Below are positions 1 to 7,979 of a stretch of DNA of 64,000 nt, piece after piece. Source of the DNA: CAYTZN01 sp964442495. Lineage in GTDB: Bacteria > Pseudomonadota > Gammaproteobacteria > Legionellales > Legionellaceae. Numbering within the stretch: the first letter of the stretch is position 1; the number at the start of each line of letters is the position of its first letter. Location of the stretch: contig CAYTZN010000011.1 in assembly GCA_964442495.1 (NCBI GenBank), forward strand, positions 1 to 64,000, written 5' to 3'. Position numbers and translations under genes: made by a program. The notes beneath the pieces were generated by a model. The model had not been told where the DNA came from. It searched no databases and saw only the letters and a program-made list of their open reading frames with translations.

Positions 1-46
1 TCTCCAAAACCGCAGGTTGGGGGTTCGATTCCCTCCTGGCCTGCCA
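1..46 (+). tRNA. tRNA-Trp (anticodon CCA), 3' part
   Basis: Only the 3' part is inside the window. The first bases form the anticodon loop with CCA (TCTCCAAAACC), decoding UGG. Bases 19-23 (GGGGG) pair with 31-35 (CCCTC) around the TTCGATT T-loop, 36-42 is the 3' acceptor strand, and the terminal CCA at 44-46 is genome-encoded. The mature 3' end lies only 14 nt before secE, so the two are probably cotranscribed and separated by tRNA processing. Confidence 0.93.
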
Positions 47-60
47 ACTACCTGATAACT

Positions 61-432
61 ATGAAAAATACTCAAGATTCTAAATTTACAACAAATGACA
101 TTCTGCTTTGGTTGGCAGTAGTTTTGATAACCGCGGCAGCATTTTTTGGAACATATCAATATCATTTCTCGGCTCCCATACAGGCTTTAATCTGGATTGG
201 TTGGTTCGTGCTAACCCTGTTTTTTGGTTTTTTTACAACCCAAGGAAAACAAATTTACGTCTTTGGTAAAGAATCAAAAGTAGAGTTGCAAAAAGTCGTC
301 TGGCCTAACCGTCAAGAGACTGTACAAACCACCACCATTGTTATGGTTATGGTTACTATCACAGGGTTTGTTCTTTGGGGAATAGATTCTGGTATGTTAT
401 GGGCTATTGGTAAAATAACGCACTTAGGTTGA
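61..432 (+). CDS. secE: SecE, preprotein translocase subunit
   Basis: SecE is the small essential subunit that clamps SecY in the inner-membrane SecYEG channel. The 123 residues are close to the 127 of the E. coli three-helix form. Hydrophobic segments lie near 13-31, 41-60 and 91-110. The conserved cytoplasmic amphipathic stretch is clear at 75-86 (ELQKVVWPNRQE). The gene follows tRNA-Trp by 14 nt and precedes nusG by 7 nt, the usual secE-nusG pairing. No convincing Shine-Dalgarno sequence is visible before the ATG, which is odd for such a gene. Confidence 0.96.
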   Translation: MKNTQDSKFTTNDILLWLAVVLITAAAFFGTYQYHFSAPIQALIWIGWFVLTLFFGFFTTQGKQIYVFGKESKVELQKVVWPNRQETVQTTTIVMVMVTITGFVLWGIDSGMLWAIGKITHLG

Positions 433-439
433 TATTACG

Positions 440-985
440 GTGGACGAACAAAAATCTAAACAGTGGTATGTTGTGCACGCATATTCAGGATATGAAAATT
501 TTGTTATGCGCGAAATTAAATCGCGCGCTGAGCACCACCATCTTGAAAGTAAAATTGGTGAAGTTGTTGTGCCATCTGAAGAAGTCGTTGAGATGCGCGC
601 CGGTCAAAAGCGTAAAAGCACTCGAAAATTTTTTCCTGGGTACGTTCTCGTTCAAATGACTATGGATGATGAGACTTGGCATATGATTCGTGCAATTCCA
701 AGAGTCTTAGGTTTTATTGGCGGCACTAGTCAAACTCCAACACCTATTTCAGATAAAGAAGCTCAAGCTATCATGCAACGCGTCGAAGACGGTGTAACAA
801 AACCAAGACCTAAAATTTTATTTGAGCCTGGTGAAGTTGTACGTGTAAAAGATGGTCCATTTGTAGACTTTAATGGTGTGGTTGAAGAAGTTAATTATGA
901 GAAAAGTCGATTAAGAGTTGCTGTTTTAATCTTTGGACGATCAACGCCTGTAGAGCTTGAATTCAGCCAAGTTGAAAAGACGTAA
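440..985 (+). CDS. nusG: NusG transcription elongation/termination factor
   Basis: NusG binds the beta' clamp of RNA polymerase through its N-terminal NGN domain and links it to Rho or ribosomal S10 through its C-terminal KOW domain. The 181 residues equal the E. coli length. The NGN start is visible as KQWYVVHAYSGYE, and the KOW turn near 127-150 reads FEPGEVVRVKDGPF. The start is GTG, giving M-DEQKSKQ, which matches the family N-terminus. A 257-nt gap follows before rplK; I see no clear promoter in it, but it is the expected place for the L11-L1 leader. Confidence 0.97.
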   Translation: MDEQKSKQWYVVHAYSGYENFVMREIKSRAEHHHLESKIGEVVVPSEEVVEMRAGQKRKSTRKFFPGYVLVQMTMDDETWHMIRAIPRVLGFIGGTSQTPTPISDKEAQAIMQRVEDGVTKPRPKILFEPGEVVRVKDGPFVDFNGVVEEVNYEKSRLRVAVLIFGRSTPVELEFSQVEKT

Positions 986-1242
986 AATATATTGGTATAC
1001 GTAAAGACGTTTAAACAGATAAAGTTTTTATTAATCTTTTTTGTAACCGGGGAGCTAAATTAACCCTTCATCGTTTCAATGAATTTATAAGTCTTGTGGC
1101 GAAAGAACAAGAACAACTGTAAATGCCTGTGGTTATTTAACGCAGATTAGCACTCTACAGTAAATTTTCTCTTTTTAGCAAGTATTGTTAACTCTAGAAC
1201 AGATGAAAAGTGAAATGGCGTTATACCCATTAAGGAGTCATT

Positions 1243-1692
1243 ATGGCTAAAAAAGTAGAAGCATATATAAAATTGCAAATTCCTGCGGGAAAAGCTAACC
1301 CAAGTCCTCCAGTTGGCCCTGCTTTGGGACAACGTGGTGTTAACATCATGGAGTTTTGTAAAGCGTTTAATGCCGCAACACAAACTATGGAACAAGGACT
1401 CCCGACACCTGTTGTAATAACTGTGTATAGTGATCGTAGTTTTACGTTTGTTACTAAAACACCTCCTGCTGCTGTATTGCTTAAGAAAGCCGCTGGTCTT
1501 CAAAAAGGTAGTGGTAGACCAAATACTGAAAAAGTAGCGACACTTCAACGCGCTCAGTTAGAAGCAATTGCCAAGACGAAAGAACCTGATTTAACCGCAG
1601 GCAGTTTAGATGCTGCAGTACGAAGCATTGCTGGAACGGCTCGAAGTATGGGTATCGTTGTTGAAGGCTTAGAAGAAGGGGCAAATCAATGA
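1243..1692 (+). CDS. rplK: Ribosomal protein L11
   Basis: L11 binds the GTPase-associated region of 23S rRNA with L10/L12 and is needed for RelA activation. The N-terminus (MAKKVEAYIKLQIPAGKANP) and the PSPPVGPALGQRG segment are diagnostic; the rRNA-binding C-terminal half ends with RSIAGTARSMGIVVEG. At 149 residues it is a few longer than E. coli L11 because of a short C-terminal tail. AAGGAG lies 6-7 nt before the ATG. Its stop overlaps the rplA start (ATGA), so the two are translationally coupled. The 257-nt upstream region may hold the promoter and an L1-binding site, not resolved here. Confidence 0.98.
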   Translation: MAKKVEAYIKLQIPAGKANPSPPVGPALGQRGVNIMEFCKAFNAATQTMEQGLPTPVVITVYSDRSFTFVTKTPPAAVLLKKAAGLQKGSGRPNTEKVATLQRAQLEAIAKTKEPDLTAGSLDAAVRSIAGTARSMGIVVEGLEEGANQ

Positions 1693-2384
1693 GTGCATTA
1701 AGCAAAAAACAAAAGCAAATCAAAGAAAAAGTAGTGCCTAATTGCTTGTATAAAGCAGCAGAAGCAATTGAACTTTTAAAGCAATTTGCTAGCACAAAAT
1801 TTAAAGAAGGTGTTGATATTGCTGTAAATCTTGGTGTGGACCCACGTAAATCTGATCAGGTTGTGCGTTCAGCTACTAACCTTCCTAAAGGCACAGGTAA
1901 AATTGTACGCGTTGCTGTTTTTGCACAAGGCGACAATGCTACTAAGGCAAAAAATGCTGGTGCTGATTTAGTTGGGTTTGAAGATTTGGCAGAACAAGTA
2001 AAAGCTGGCGAAATGAATTTTGATGTTGTTATTGCAACACCAGATGCAATGCGCATCGTAGGTCAGTTAGGTCAAATTCTTGGTCCAAGAGGATTAATGC
2101 CAAATCCAAAAGTTGGAACAGTAACAATGAACGTGGAAGCAGCAGTTAAAGATGCTAAATCTGGCCAAGTTCGTTACCGTACTGATAAGAACGGCATCAT
2201 TCATTGTTCAGTTGGAAAAGCAGAGTTCACGGCGGATGATTTAATAGAAAATATTGCAGCCCTGATGATTGATTTGAAAAAGGCAAAACCAGCCTCTTCA
2301 AAAGGTGTGTACATAAAGAAAATTACACTATCTACAACGATGGGCCCTGGTTTAACTATTGATCCTGCTTCAATTCCCATGTAA
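1689..2384 (+). CDS. rplA: Ribosomal protein L1
   Basis: L1 forms the mobile L1 stalk at the ribosomal E site and in many bacteria represses translation of its own rplKA mRNA. The 231 residues compare with 234 in E. coli. The characteristic segment GQLGQILGPRGLMPNPKVGT and the C-terminal STTMGPGLTIDP are present. The start overlaps the rplK stop by 4 nt. A 220-nt intergenic region with a hairpin and the L10 leader separates it from rplJ. Confidence 0.98.
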   Translation: MSALSKKQKQIKEKVVPNCLYKAAEAIELLKQFASTKFKEGVDIAVNLGVDPRKSDQVVRSATNLPKGTGKIVRVAVFAQGDNATKAKNAGADLVGFEDLAEQVKAGEMNFDVVIATPDAMRIVGQLGQILGPRGLMPNPKVGTVTMNVEAAVKDAKSGQVRYRTDKNGIIHCSVGKAEFTADDLIENIAALMIDLKKAKPASSKGVYIKKITLSTTMGPGLTIDPASIPM

Positions 2385-2393
2385 TATACACAG

Positions 2394-2429
2394 CCATTTT
2401 TAGATATGCGAAGCAAAATCTCAAAATGG
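2394..2429 (+). terminator. Hairpin after rplA (possible attenuator)
   Basis: CCATTTT (2394-2400) pairs with AAAATGG (2423-2429). After one mismatched base on each side, AGAT (2402-2405) pairs with ATCT (2418-2421), leaving a 12-nt loop. There is no T-run, so it is more likely an mRNA-processing or partial pausing structure than a strong terminator. Confidence 0.4.
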
Positions 2430-2454
2430 CACGAATTTTTGTAAACCCTATTCA

Positions 2455-2560
2455 CGGCATAGACTTTGGTTCAATGCCGTCGAAGACCGCAGGTGCGTAT
2501 GCTTAATGTCCTGCGCAGACGGTGAACCGGCTCCAAGTATTCTTAGAGACGGCCACCATA
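2455..2560 (+). promoter_or_regulatory. L10 leader (ribosomal protein autoregulatory RNA)
   Basis: The untranslated region before rplJ carries the two conserved blocks of the L10(L12)4-binding leader: GAAGACCGCAGGTG at 2482-2495 and CCTGCGCAGACGGTGA at 2510-2525. CGCAGG and CCTGCG can pair, with AGACGG/CCG forming the kinked side. In E. coli the same element lets L10-L12 repress rplJL translation. Boundaries are approximate; the identification rests on my memory of the E. coli leader blocks. Confidence 0.8.
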
Positions 2561-2605
2561 ACTGTCAAATCATTATGATTTGTACAACTTTAGGAGGTCA
2601 GTAAC

Positions 2606-3130
2606 GTGACATTAACTTTAGCTGCAAAAAAAGCCGTTGTTAAAGAAGTGACTGATGTCGCTTCCAAGGCTATTTCAGCAGTTGTTGCTGATTATCGGGG
2701 CTTGACGGTCAATCAAATGACGCAATTACGTGCAAATGCACGCAAAGCGGGTGTGTATTTAAGGGTTGTTCCTAATACACTAACACGCAGAGCATTTGAA
2801 AAAACTGAATTTGCCTGTTTAAGTGATTCTCTTGTTGGTCCTTTATTCTTAGCGTTATCTTTGGAAGCCCCAAGTGATGCCGCTAGGTTGTTAAAAGAGT
2901 TCTCCAAAACATTCGAAAAGCTCAAAGTAAAAGCCTTGTCAGTAGGCGGTAAAGTATATAGCGCAGATCAGTTAGATCTCGTCGCTAGCTTACCTACACG
3001 CGATGAAGCAATTGCCAAGCTTATGTATGTGATGAAAGCGCCAGTCGAGAAATTTGTTCGCACACTTGCTGAACCACATGCGAAAATGGTACGAACCATT
3101 GCTGCGATTAAAGACCAAAAAGCAAGCTAA
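2606..3130 (+). CDS. rplJ: Ribosomal protein L10
   Basis: L10 is the base of the L7/L12 stalk, binding 23S rRNA and several L12 dimers, and is the translational repressor of rplJL. The N-terminus MTLTLAAKKAVVKEVTDVAS and the block ISAVVADYRGLTVNQMTQLR are typical. The start is GTG at 2606 with AGGAGG 9 nt upstream. At 174 residues it is slightly longer than the 165 of E. coli, with the helical L12-binding C-terminus retained. Confidence 0.98.
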   Translation: MTLTLAAKKAVVKEVTDVASKAISAVVADYRGLTVNQMTQLRANARKAGVYLRVVPNTLTRRAFEKTEFACLSDSLVGPLFLALSLEAPSDAARLLKEFSKTFEKLKVKALSVGGKVYSADQLDLVASLPTRDEAIAKLMYVMKAPVEKFVRTLAEPHAKMVRTIAAIKDQKAS

Positions 3131-3169
3131 ACGATAATCAATCTTAAAAATATAACTTAGGAGCTAGAA

Positions 3170-3544
3170 ATGGCTGTATCAAAAAATGAAATCCTGGACA
3201 CTATCTCTAACATGTCTGTAATGGAAGTTGTTGAATTAATTGAAGCAATGGAAGAGAAATTTAATGTTTCTGCTGCTGCAGCAGCAGTTGCTGTTGCAGC
3301 ACCTGCTGCTGCTTCAGCTTCCGCTGAAGAGCAAACAGAATTTGATGTAATAATGACAAGCTTTGGCGATAACAAAGTTAACGTTATTAAAGCAATTCGT
3401 ACAATTACTGGTCTTGGCTTAAAAGAAGCAAAAGATTTAGTTGAAGGTGCACCATCTACTGTTAAAGAAGCTGTAGCTAAAGCAGAAGCTGCTGATATTA
3501 AGAAACAGCTTGAAGAAGCTGGCGCAGCTGTAGACATTAAGTAA
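3170..3544 (+). CDS. rplL: Ribosomal protein L7/L12
   Basis: L12 is the multicopy stalk protein that recruits translation factors. Residues 1-33 form the dimerisation domain, 34-53 the Ala-rich flexible hinge, and the rest the factor-binding domain (IKAIRTITGLGLKEAKDLVE). The 124 residues are normal for the family. AGGAG precedes the ATG. An ORF on the opposite strand is only the mirror of the Ala-rich codons. Confidence 0.98.
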   Translation: MAVSKNEILDTISNMSVMEVVELIEAMEEKFNVSAAAAAVAVAAPAAASASAEEQTEFDVIMTSFGDNKVNVIKAIRTITGLGLKEAKDLVEGAPSTVKEAVAKAEAADIKKQLEEAGAAVDIK

Positions 3545-3566
3545 TTTCTATAATTACTGTTCTAGG

Positions 3567-3598
3567 ACCCAGTCATGTTTTCATGGCTGGGTTTACTT
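3567..3598 (+). terminator. rplL-rpoB attenuator hairpin
   Basis: ACCCAGTCATG (3567-3577) pairs with CATGGCTGGGT (3582-3592) over 11 bp with one G-U, closed by a TTTT loop and followed by TTTACTTGTTT. In E. coli the same gap holds a partial terminator and an RNase III site that lower rpoBC expression relative to rplJL; the position and shape here suggest the same role. Confidence 0.7.
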
Positions 3599-3765
3599 GT
3601 TTGGGAGCACGCTCGAAATAGTATCTAATTTAGGCGAAGAAATTTTTTTTTACTTGCCCTGCGAAAGTGTTGTCTAACGCGAAAGCGAGAGAGAATCTAG
3701 CGCATAAATCTTGATAGTACGAGCAGTAGTCCCTGTAGTCATCACTATTTTATAGAGGAACCACC

Positions 3766-6700
3766 ATGGCCGAAGCAGTTGCTAACCCTCAATATTCACA
3801 TGCTGAGAAAAAACGATTTCGCAAGAGCTTTGGTAGGCAGACTGAAAAAATGGCAATTCCAAATTTGCTAGAAATTCAGCTGAAATCATATAGAGATTTT
3901 TTACAAACAGACTCTGATAGCCAAGCTCAAAATAAAACTGGGTTAAATGCTGCATTCTCATCCGTTTTTCCAATACAAAGCTTTTCTGGTAATGCTAGGC
4001 TTGAGTATGTTAGCTATAGTCTAGGCGAGCCAGCGTTTGATGTTCGTGAATGCAAATTACGTGGTTTAACTTATTCTGCGCCACTTCGCGTAAAAATTCG
4101 CCTTGTTGTTTTAGACAAAGAAGCATCAGGTGAACCTAAGCCAATCAAAGATATCCGCGAACAAGATGTTTTTATGGGTGAAATTCCACTAATGACGGAT
4201 GTTGGTACATTTGTTATTAATGGCACAGAGCGCGTTGTTGTCTCTCAGTTACATCGTTCTCCGGGCGTTATATTTGAGCATGACCGTGGCAAAACCCACT
4301 CTTCTGGTAAATTGTTATATTCTTCACGCATCATACCTTATCGTGGTTCTTGGTTAGATTTTGAATTTGATCCTAAAGATTGTGTTTTTGCGCGAATTGA
4401 CCGTCGTCGTAAGCTCCCAGTTACAATTTTGCTTCGTTCTTTAGGTTATGACACCGAATCCATTCTTGCGGAATTTTTTGAGTCAACTGCTTGTCACCTT
4501 AAAAATGGTGAATTCCACATTGAACTTATTCCTGCGAGACTACGTGGTGAAATTGCCTCTTTTGATATCGTTGTCCCTGAAACCGGTGAGCTGATTGTTG
4601 AGCAAGGTCGTCGCATAACTACCCGTCATATTAAATTGATGGAAAAGAGTAATATGAAGGACTTGGTTGTCCCTCGTGATTACCTGATTGGAAAAATACT
4701 AGCTAAAAATATTATAGATACCTCTACAGGTGAGTCACTTGCATCAGCGAATGATGAAATTACATCTGATTTACTAGATTTAATGCCTAATCATGGTATT
4801 CATACGATAGAAATGATTTATACCAATGACTTGGATCATGGTTCTTACATTTCTGACACGCTCAAAGTAGACCCTACCTCCAGTCAATTGGAAGCTTTGG
4901 TTGAAATTTACCGCATGATGCGTCCTGGTGAACCGCCCACAAAAGAAGCGGCTGAAGCATTGTTTAAGAACTTGTTCTTTTCTGATGAGCGTTATGATTT
5001 ATCGGCGGTAGGTCGTATGAAATTCAATCGTCGTGTTGGTCGTAAAGACGATGAAGGCACTGGTACACTGACTAAAGAAGATATCTTAGCTGTTATTAAA
5101 ACATTAATTGATATCCGGAATGGCATAGGTATGGTTGATGATATTGACCACCTTGGTAATCGACGCGTTAGAAGCGTTGGTGAAATGGCCGAAAATCAAT
5201 TTAGAGTTGGTTTGGTGCGAGTTGAACGAGCAGTAAAAGAGCGCTTAAGTCTAGCTGAATCTGAAAATTTAATGCCCCAAGATTTGATTAATGCAAAGCC
5301 AGTTTCTGCAGCAGTCAAAGAATTTTTCGGCTCTAGCCAGCTTTCACAATTTATGGACCAAGTTAACCCTTTGTCTGGTGTGACACACAAGCGCCGCGTT
5401 TCCGCGCTAGGGCCAGGTGGCTTGACGCGTGAAAGAGCAGGCTTTGAAGTTCGTGACGTACATACTACCCATTATGGCCGTGTGTGTCCTATCGAAACAC
5501 CTGAAGGACCAAATATTGGTTTGATTAACTCTCTTTCTGTATATGCAAGAACCAATAACTATGGTTTCATTGAAACACCATGCAGAAAAGTCGTTGAAGG
5601 CCGTGTAACAGATGAAATTGAATATTTGTCAGCGATTGAGGAAGTAGATCAATACATTGCTCAGTCAAATGTAGCTGTAGATAAAAATGGCAACATAACG
5701 GCTGATCTGGTTCCCTGCCGTCATCAAAATGAGTTTTCACTCACAACGCCTGATAAAATTAACTATATGGATGTTTCACCAAAGCAAATTGTTTCTGTAG
5801 CGGCATCTCTCATTCCCTTCCTTGAGCATGATGATGCTAACCGTGCGTTGATGGGTTCTAACATGCAACGACAAGCGGTTCCTACCCTGCGTGCTGAGAA
5901 GCCCTTAGTTGGTACAGGAATGGAACGTACGGTTGCTTCTGACTCTGGTGTGTCAGTTGTCGCAAGGCGTGGTGGTGTGATTGATTTGGTTGACGCATCT
6001 CGAATTGTTGTTAGGGTAAATGACAATGAAACCTCTGCAGGTGAGACTGGTGTTGATATCTATAACCTAACTAAATACTTCCGTTCGAATCAAGACACCT
6101 GTATTAATCAGGTCCCTATTGTGGCGACGGGTGACCGTATTAACCGTGGTGATATATTAGCAGATGGTCCTTGCACAGATTTAGGTGAACTAGCTCTTGG
6201 TCAAAATCTTATGGTTGCTTTCATGCCATGGAATGGTTACAACTTCGAGGATTCGATTCTTATTTCCGAGCGAATTGTACAGGAAGATAGATTTACAACT
6301 ATTCACATCGAAGAGTTAACCTGTATCGCAAGAGATACGAAGTTAGGTACAGAAGAAATTACGGCCGACATTCCAAACGTAGGCGAATCAGCTTTAGCGA
6401 GCCTAGATGAGTCTGGTGTTGTTTATATCGGTGCAGAAGTCAGTGCTGGTGATATTTTAGTTGGTAAAGTAACACCTAAAGGTGAAACCCAACTTACACC
6501 TGAAGAAAAATTGCTTCGTGCTATTTTCGGTGAGAAAGCCTCTGATGTAAAAGACTCTTCCTTAAGAGTTCCATCTGGAATGAACGGAACTATTATTGAT
6601 GTTCAAGTCTTCACACGTGATGGGTTAGAAAAAGACTCAAGAGCTAAGAGCATTGAAGAGGAACATTTGGCCCGAGTGCGAAAAGACTTGATAGATGAGC

Positions 6701-7872
6701 GTCGTATTCGTGAAGAAGATATTTATCAACGTGTTTACAACCTTTTACTTGATAAAGTGGCAACAGGTGGACCAAGCAGTTTAAAACCCGGCTCAAAAGT
6801 AACGGCAGCCTATCTTGAGAAGACAGACCGTGAAAAATGGTTTGATATTCGTATGGATGATGATGTTATCAGCCAACAGCTTGAGCAATCATCTAAGCAA
6901 TTAGAGTTTCTTGCTAAAGAAATTGAAAAACGATTTAATGATAGTCGTAAAAAAATTGTCCAAGGGGATGATCTTGCTCCTGGCGTTTTAAAGATTGTAA
7001 AAGTTTATCTTGCTGTTAAGCGTCGTATACAGCCAGGCGATAAAATGGCTGGACGTCACGGAAATAAAGGGGTCATTTCAATCGTTGTTCCAATGGAAGA
7101 CATGCCTTACATGGAGGATGGCACTCCAGTAGACATCGTTCTTAACCCATTAGGTGTTCCTTCTCGTATGAATATTGGTCAGGTTCTTGAGACCCATCTA
7201 GGGTTGGCAGCTAAAGGCCTTGGTCTTCGTATTGGCGAGATGATTGATCATCAACGGCCCATGGAAGACATTAAAGAATTCATTCTTAAAATTTATAACC
7301 ATGATGGTCAAAAGCGCGTTGATTTGGACGTTTTAAGTGAAAAAGAACTTAAGGCTCTTGTTCATAATTTACGTGCGGGTGTGCCAATGGCTACTCCTGT
7401 GTTTGATGGTGCTAATGAAGCAGAAATCAAAGCAATGCTAAAATTGGCAGGCTTATCACCAGATGGTAAGACAACCCTGTATGATGGACGCACAGGCCGT
7501 AAATTTGATAACCCTGTTACTGTTGGATACATGTATATGTTGAAGCTAAACCATTTGGTGGATGACAAAATGCATGCACGCTCTACTGGCTCATATAGCT
7601 TGGTAACTCAACAACCATTAGGTGGTAAAGCACAGTTTGGTGGACAGCGGTTTGGGGAGATGGAGGTTTGGGCCCTGGAAGCTTATGGTGCTGCATATAC
7701 ATTACAAGAGATGCTAACTGTTAAATCCGATGATGTGGCTGGGCGTACAAAAATCTATAAAAACATTGTTGATGGTGATCATCGTATGGATCCTGGGATG
7801 CCAGAGTCCTTTAATGTACTGTTGAAAGAGATTAGGGCACTGGGTATTGATATCGAGCTTGATCACGATTAA
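3766..7872 (+). CDS. rpoB: RNA polymerase beta subunit
   Basis: The beta subunit forms one pincer of RNA polymerase and part of the catalytic centre. The 1368 residues compare with 1342 in E. coli. The rifampicin region starts at GSSQLSQFMDQ, with D531, H541 and S546 matching E. coli D516, H526 and S531, so no classic resistance change is visible. The C-terminal switch segment around GGKAQFGGQRFGEMEVWALE is intact. A GAGG Shine-Dalgarno precedes the ATG. It is flanked by hairpins on both sides. Confidence 0.99.
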   Translation: MAEAVANPQYSHAEKKRFRKSFGRQTEKMAIPNLLEIQLKSYRDFLQTDSDSQAQNKTGLNAAFSSVFPIQSFSGNARLEYVSYSLGEPAFDVRECKLRGLTYSAPLRVKIRLVVLDKEASGEPKPIKDIREQDVFMGEIPLMTDVGTFVINGTERVVVSQLHRSPGVIFEHDRGKTHSSGKLLYSSRIIPYRGSWLDFEFDPKDCVFARIDRRRKLPVTILLRSLGYDTESILAEFFESTACHLKNGEFHIELIPARLRGEIASFDIVVPETGELIVEQGRRITTRHIKLMEKSNMKDLVVPRDYLIGKILAKNIIDTSTGESLASANDEITSDLLDLMPNHGIHTIEMIYTNDLDHGSYISDTLKVDPTSSQLEALVEIYRMMRPGEPPTKEAAEALFKNLFFSDERYDLSAVGRMKFNRRVGRKDDEGTGTLTKEDILAVIKTLIDIRNGIGMVDDIDHLGNRRVRSVGEMAENQFRVGLVRVERAVKERLSLAESENLMPQDLINAKPVSAAVKEFFGSSQLSQFMDQVNPLSGVTHKRRVSALGPGGLTRERAGFEVRDVHTTHYGRVCPIETPEGPNIGLINSLSVYARTNNYGFIETPCRKVVEGRVTDEIEYLSAIEEVDQYIAQSNVAVDKNGNITADLVPCRHQNEFSLTTPDKINYMDVSPKQIVSVAASLIPFLEHDDANRALMGSNMQRQAVPTLRAEKPLVGTGMERTVASDSGVSVVARRGGVIDLVDASRIVVRVNDNETSAGETGVDIYNLTKYFRSNQDTCINQVPIVATGDRINRGDILADGPCTDLGELALGQNLMVAFMPWNGYNFEDSILISERIVQEDRFTTIHIEELTCIARDTKLGTEEITADIPNVGESALASLDESGVVYIGAEVSAGDILVGKVTPKGETQLTPEEKLLRAIFGEKASDVKDSSLRVPSGMNGTIIDVQVFTRDGLEKDSRAKSIEEEHLARVRKDLIDERRIREEDIYQRVYNLLLDKVATGGPSSLKPGSKVTAAYLEKTDREKWFDIRMDDDVISQQLEQSSKQLEFLAKEIEKRFNDSRKKIVQGDDLAPGVLKIVKVYLAVKRRIQPGDKMAGRHGNKGVISIVVPMEDMPYMEDGTPVDIVLNPLGVPSRMNIGQVLETHLGLAAKGLGLRIGEMIDHQRPMEDIKEFILKIYNHDGQKRVDLDVLSEKELKALVHNLRAGVPMATPVFDGANEAEIKAMLKLAGLSPDGKTTLYDGRTGRKFDNPVTVGYMYMLKLNHLVDDKMHARSTGSYSLVTQQPLGGKAQFGGQRFGEMEVWALEAYGAAYTLQEMLTVKSDDVAGRTKIYKNIVDGDHRMDPGMPESFNVLLKEIRALGIDIELDHD

Positions 7873-7883
7873 GTGTTAATTTT

Positions 7884-7928
7884 AATCCTCGCTAATACGA
7901 ATAGATGAATTAGCGGGGATTAATTTTT
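7884..7928 (+). terminator. rpoB-rpoC intergenic hairpin with T-run
   Basis: AATCCTCGCTAAT (7884-7896) pairs with ATTAGCGGGGATT (7909-7921) over 13 bp with one G-U, followed by AATTTTT. It has the form of an intrinsic terminator, but rpoC must be expressed through it, so partial attenuation or transcript processing is more likely. Confidence 0.6.
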
Positions 7929-7979
7929 ACGTAATTATTTGTAGATATATTCTGACATACCATTTTTGGAGGCATAAAC

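Noticed and set aside
3157..3537. Long minus-strand ORF opposite rplL
   Set aside because: It is the mirror of the Ala-rich L7/L12 codons and has no ribosome site or recognisable protein.
5341..5430. Rifampicin-resistance change in rpoB
   Set aside because: D531, H541 and S546 are wild type; the Val at the E. coli N518 position is probably the lineage's normal residue.
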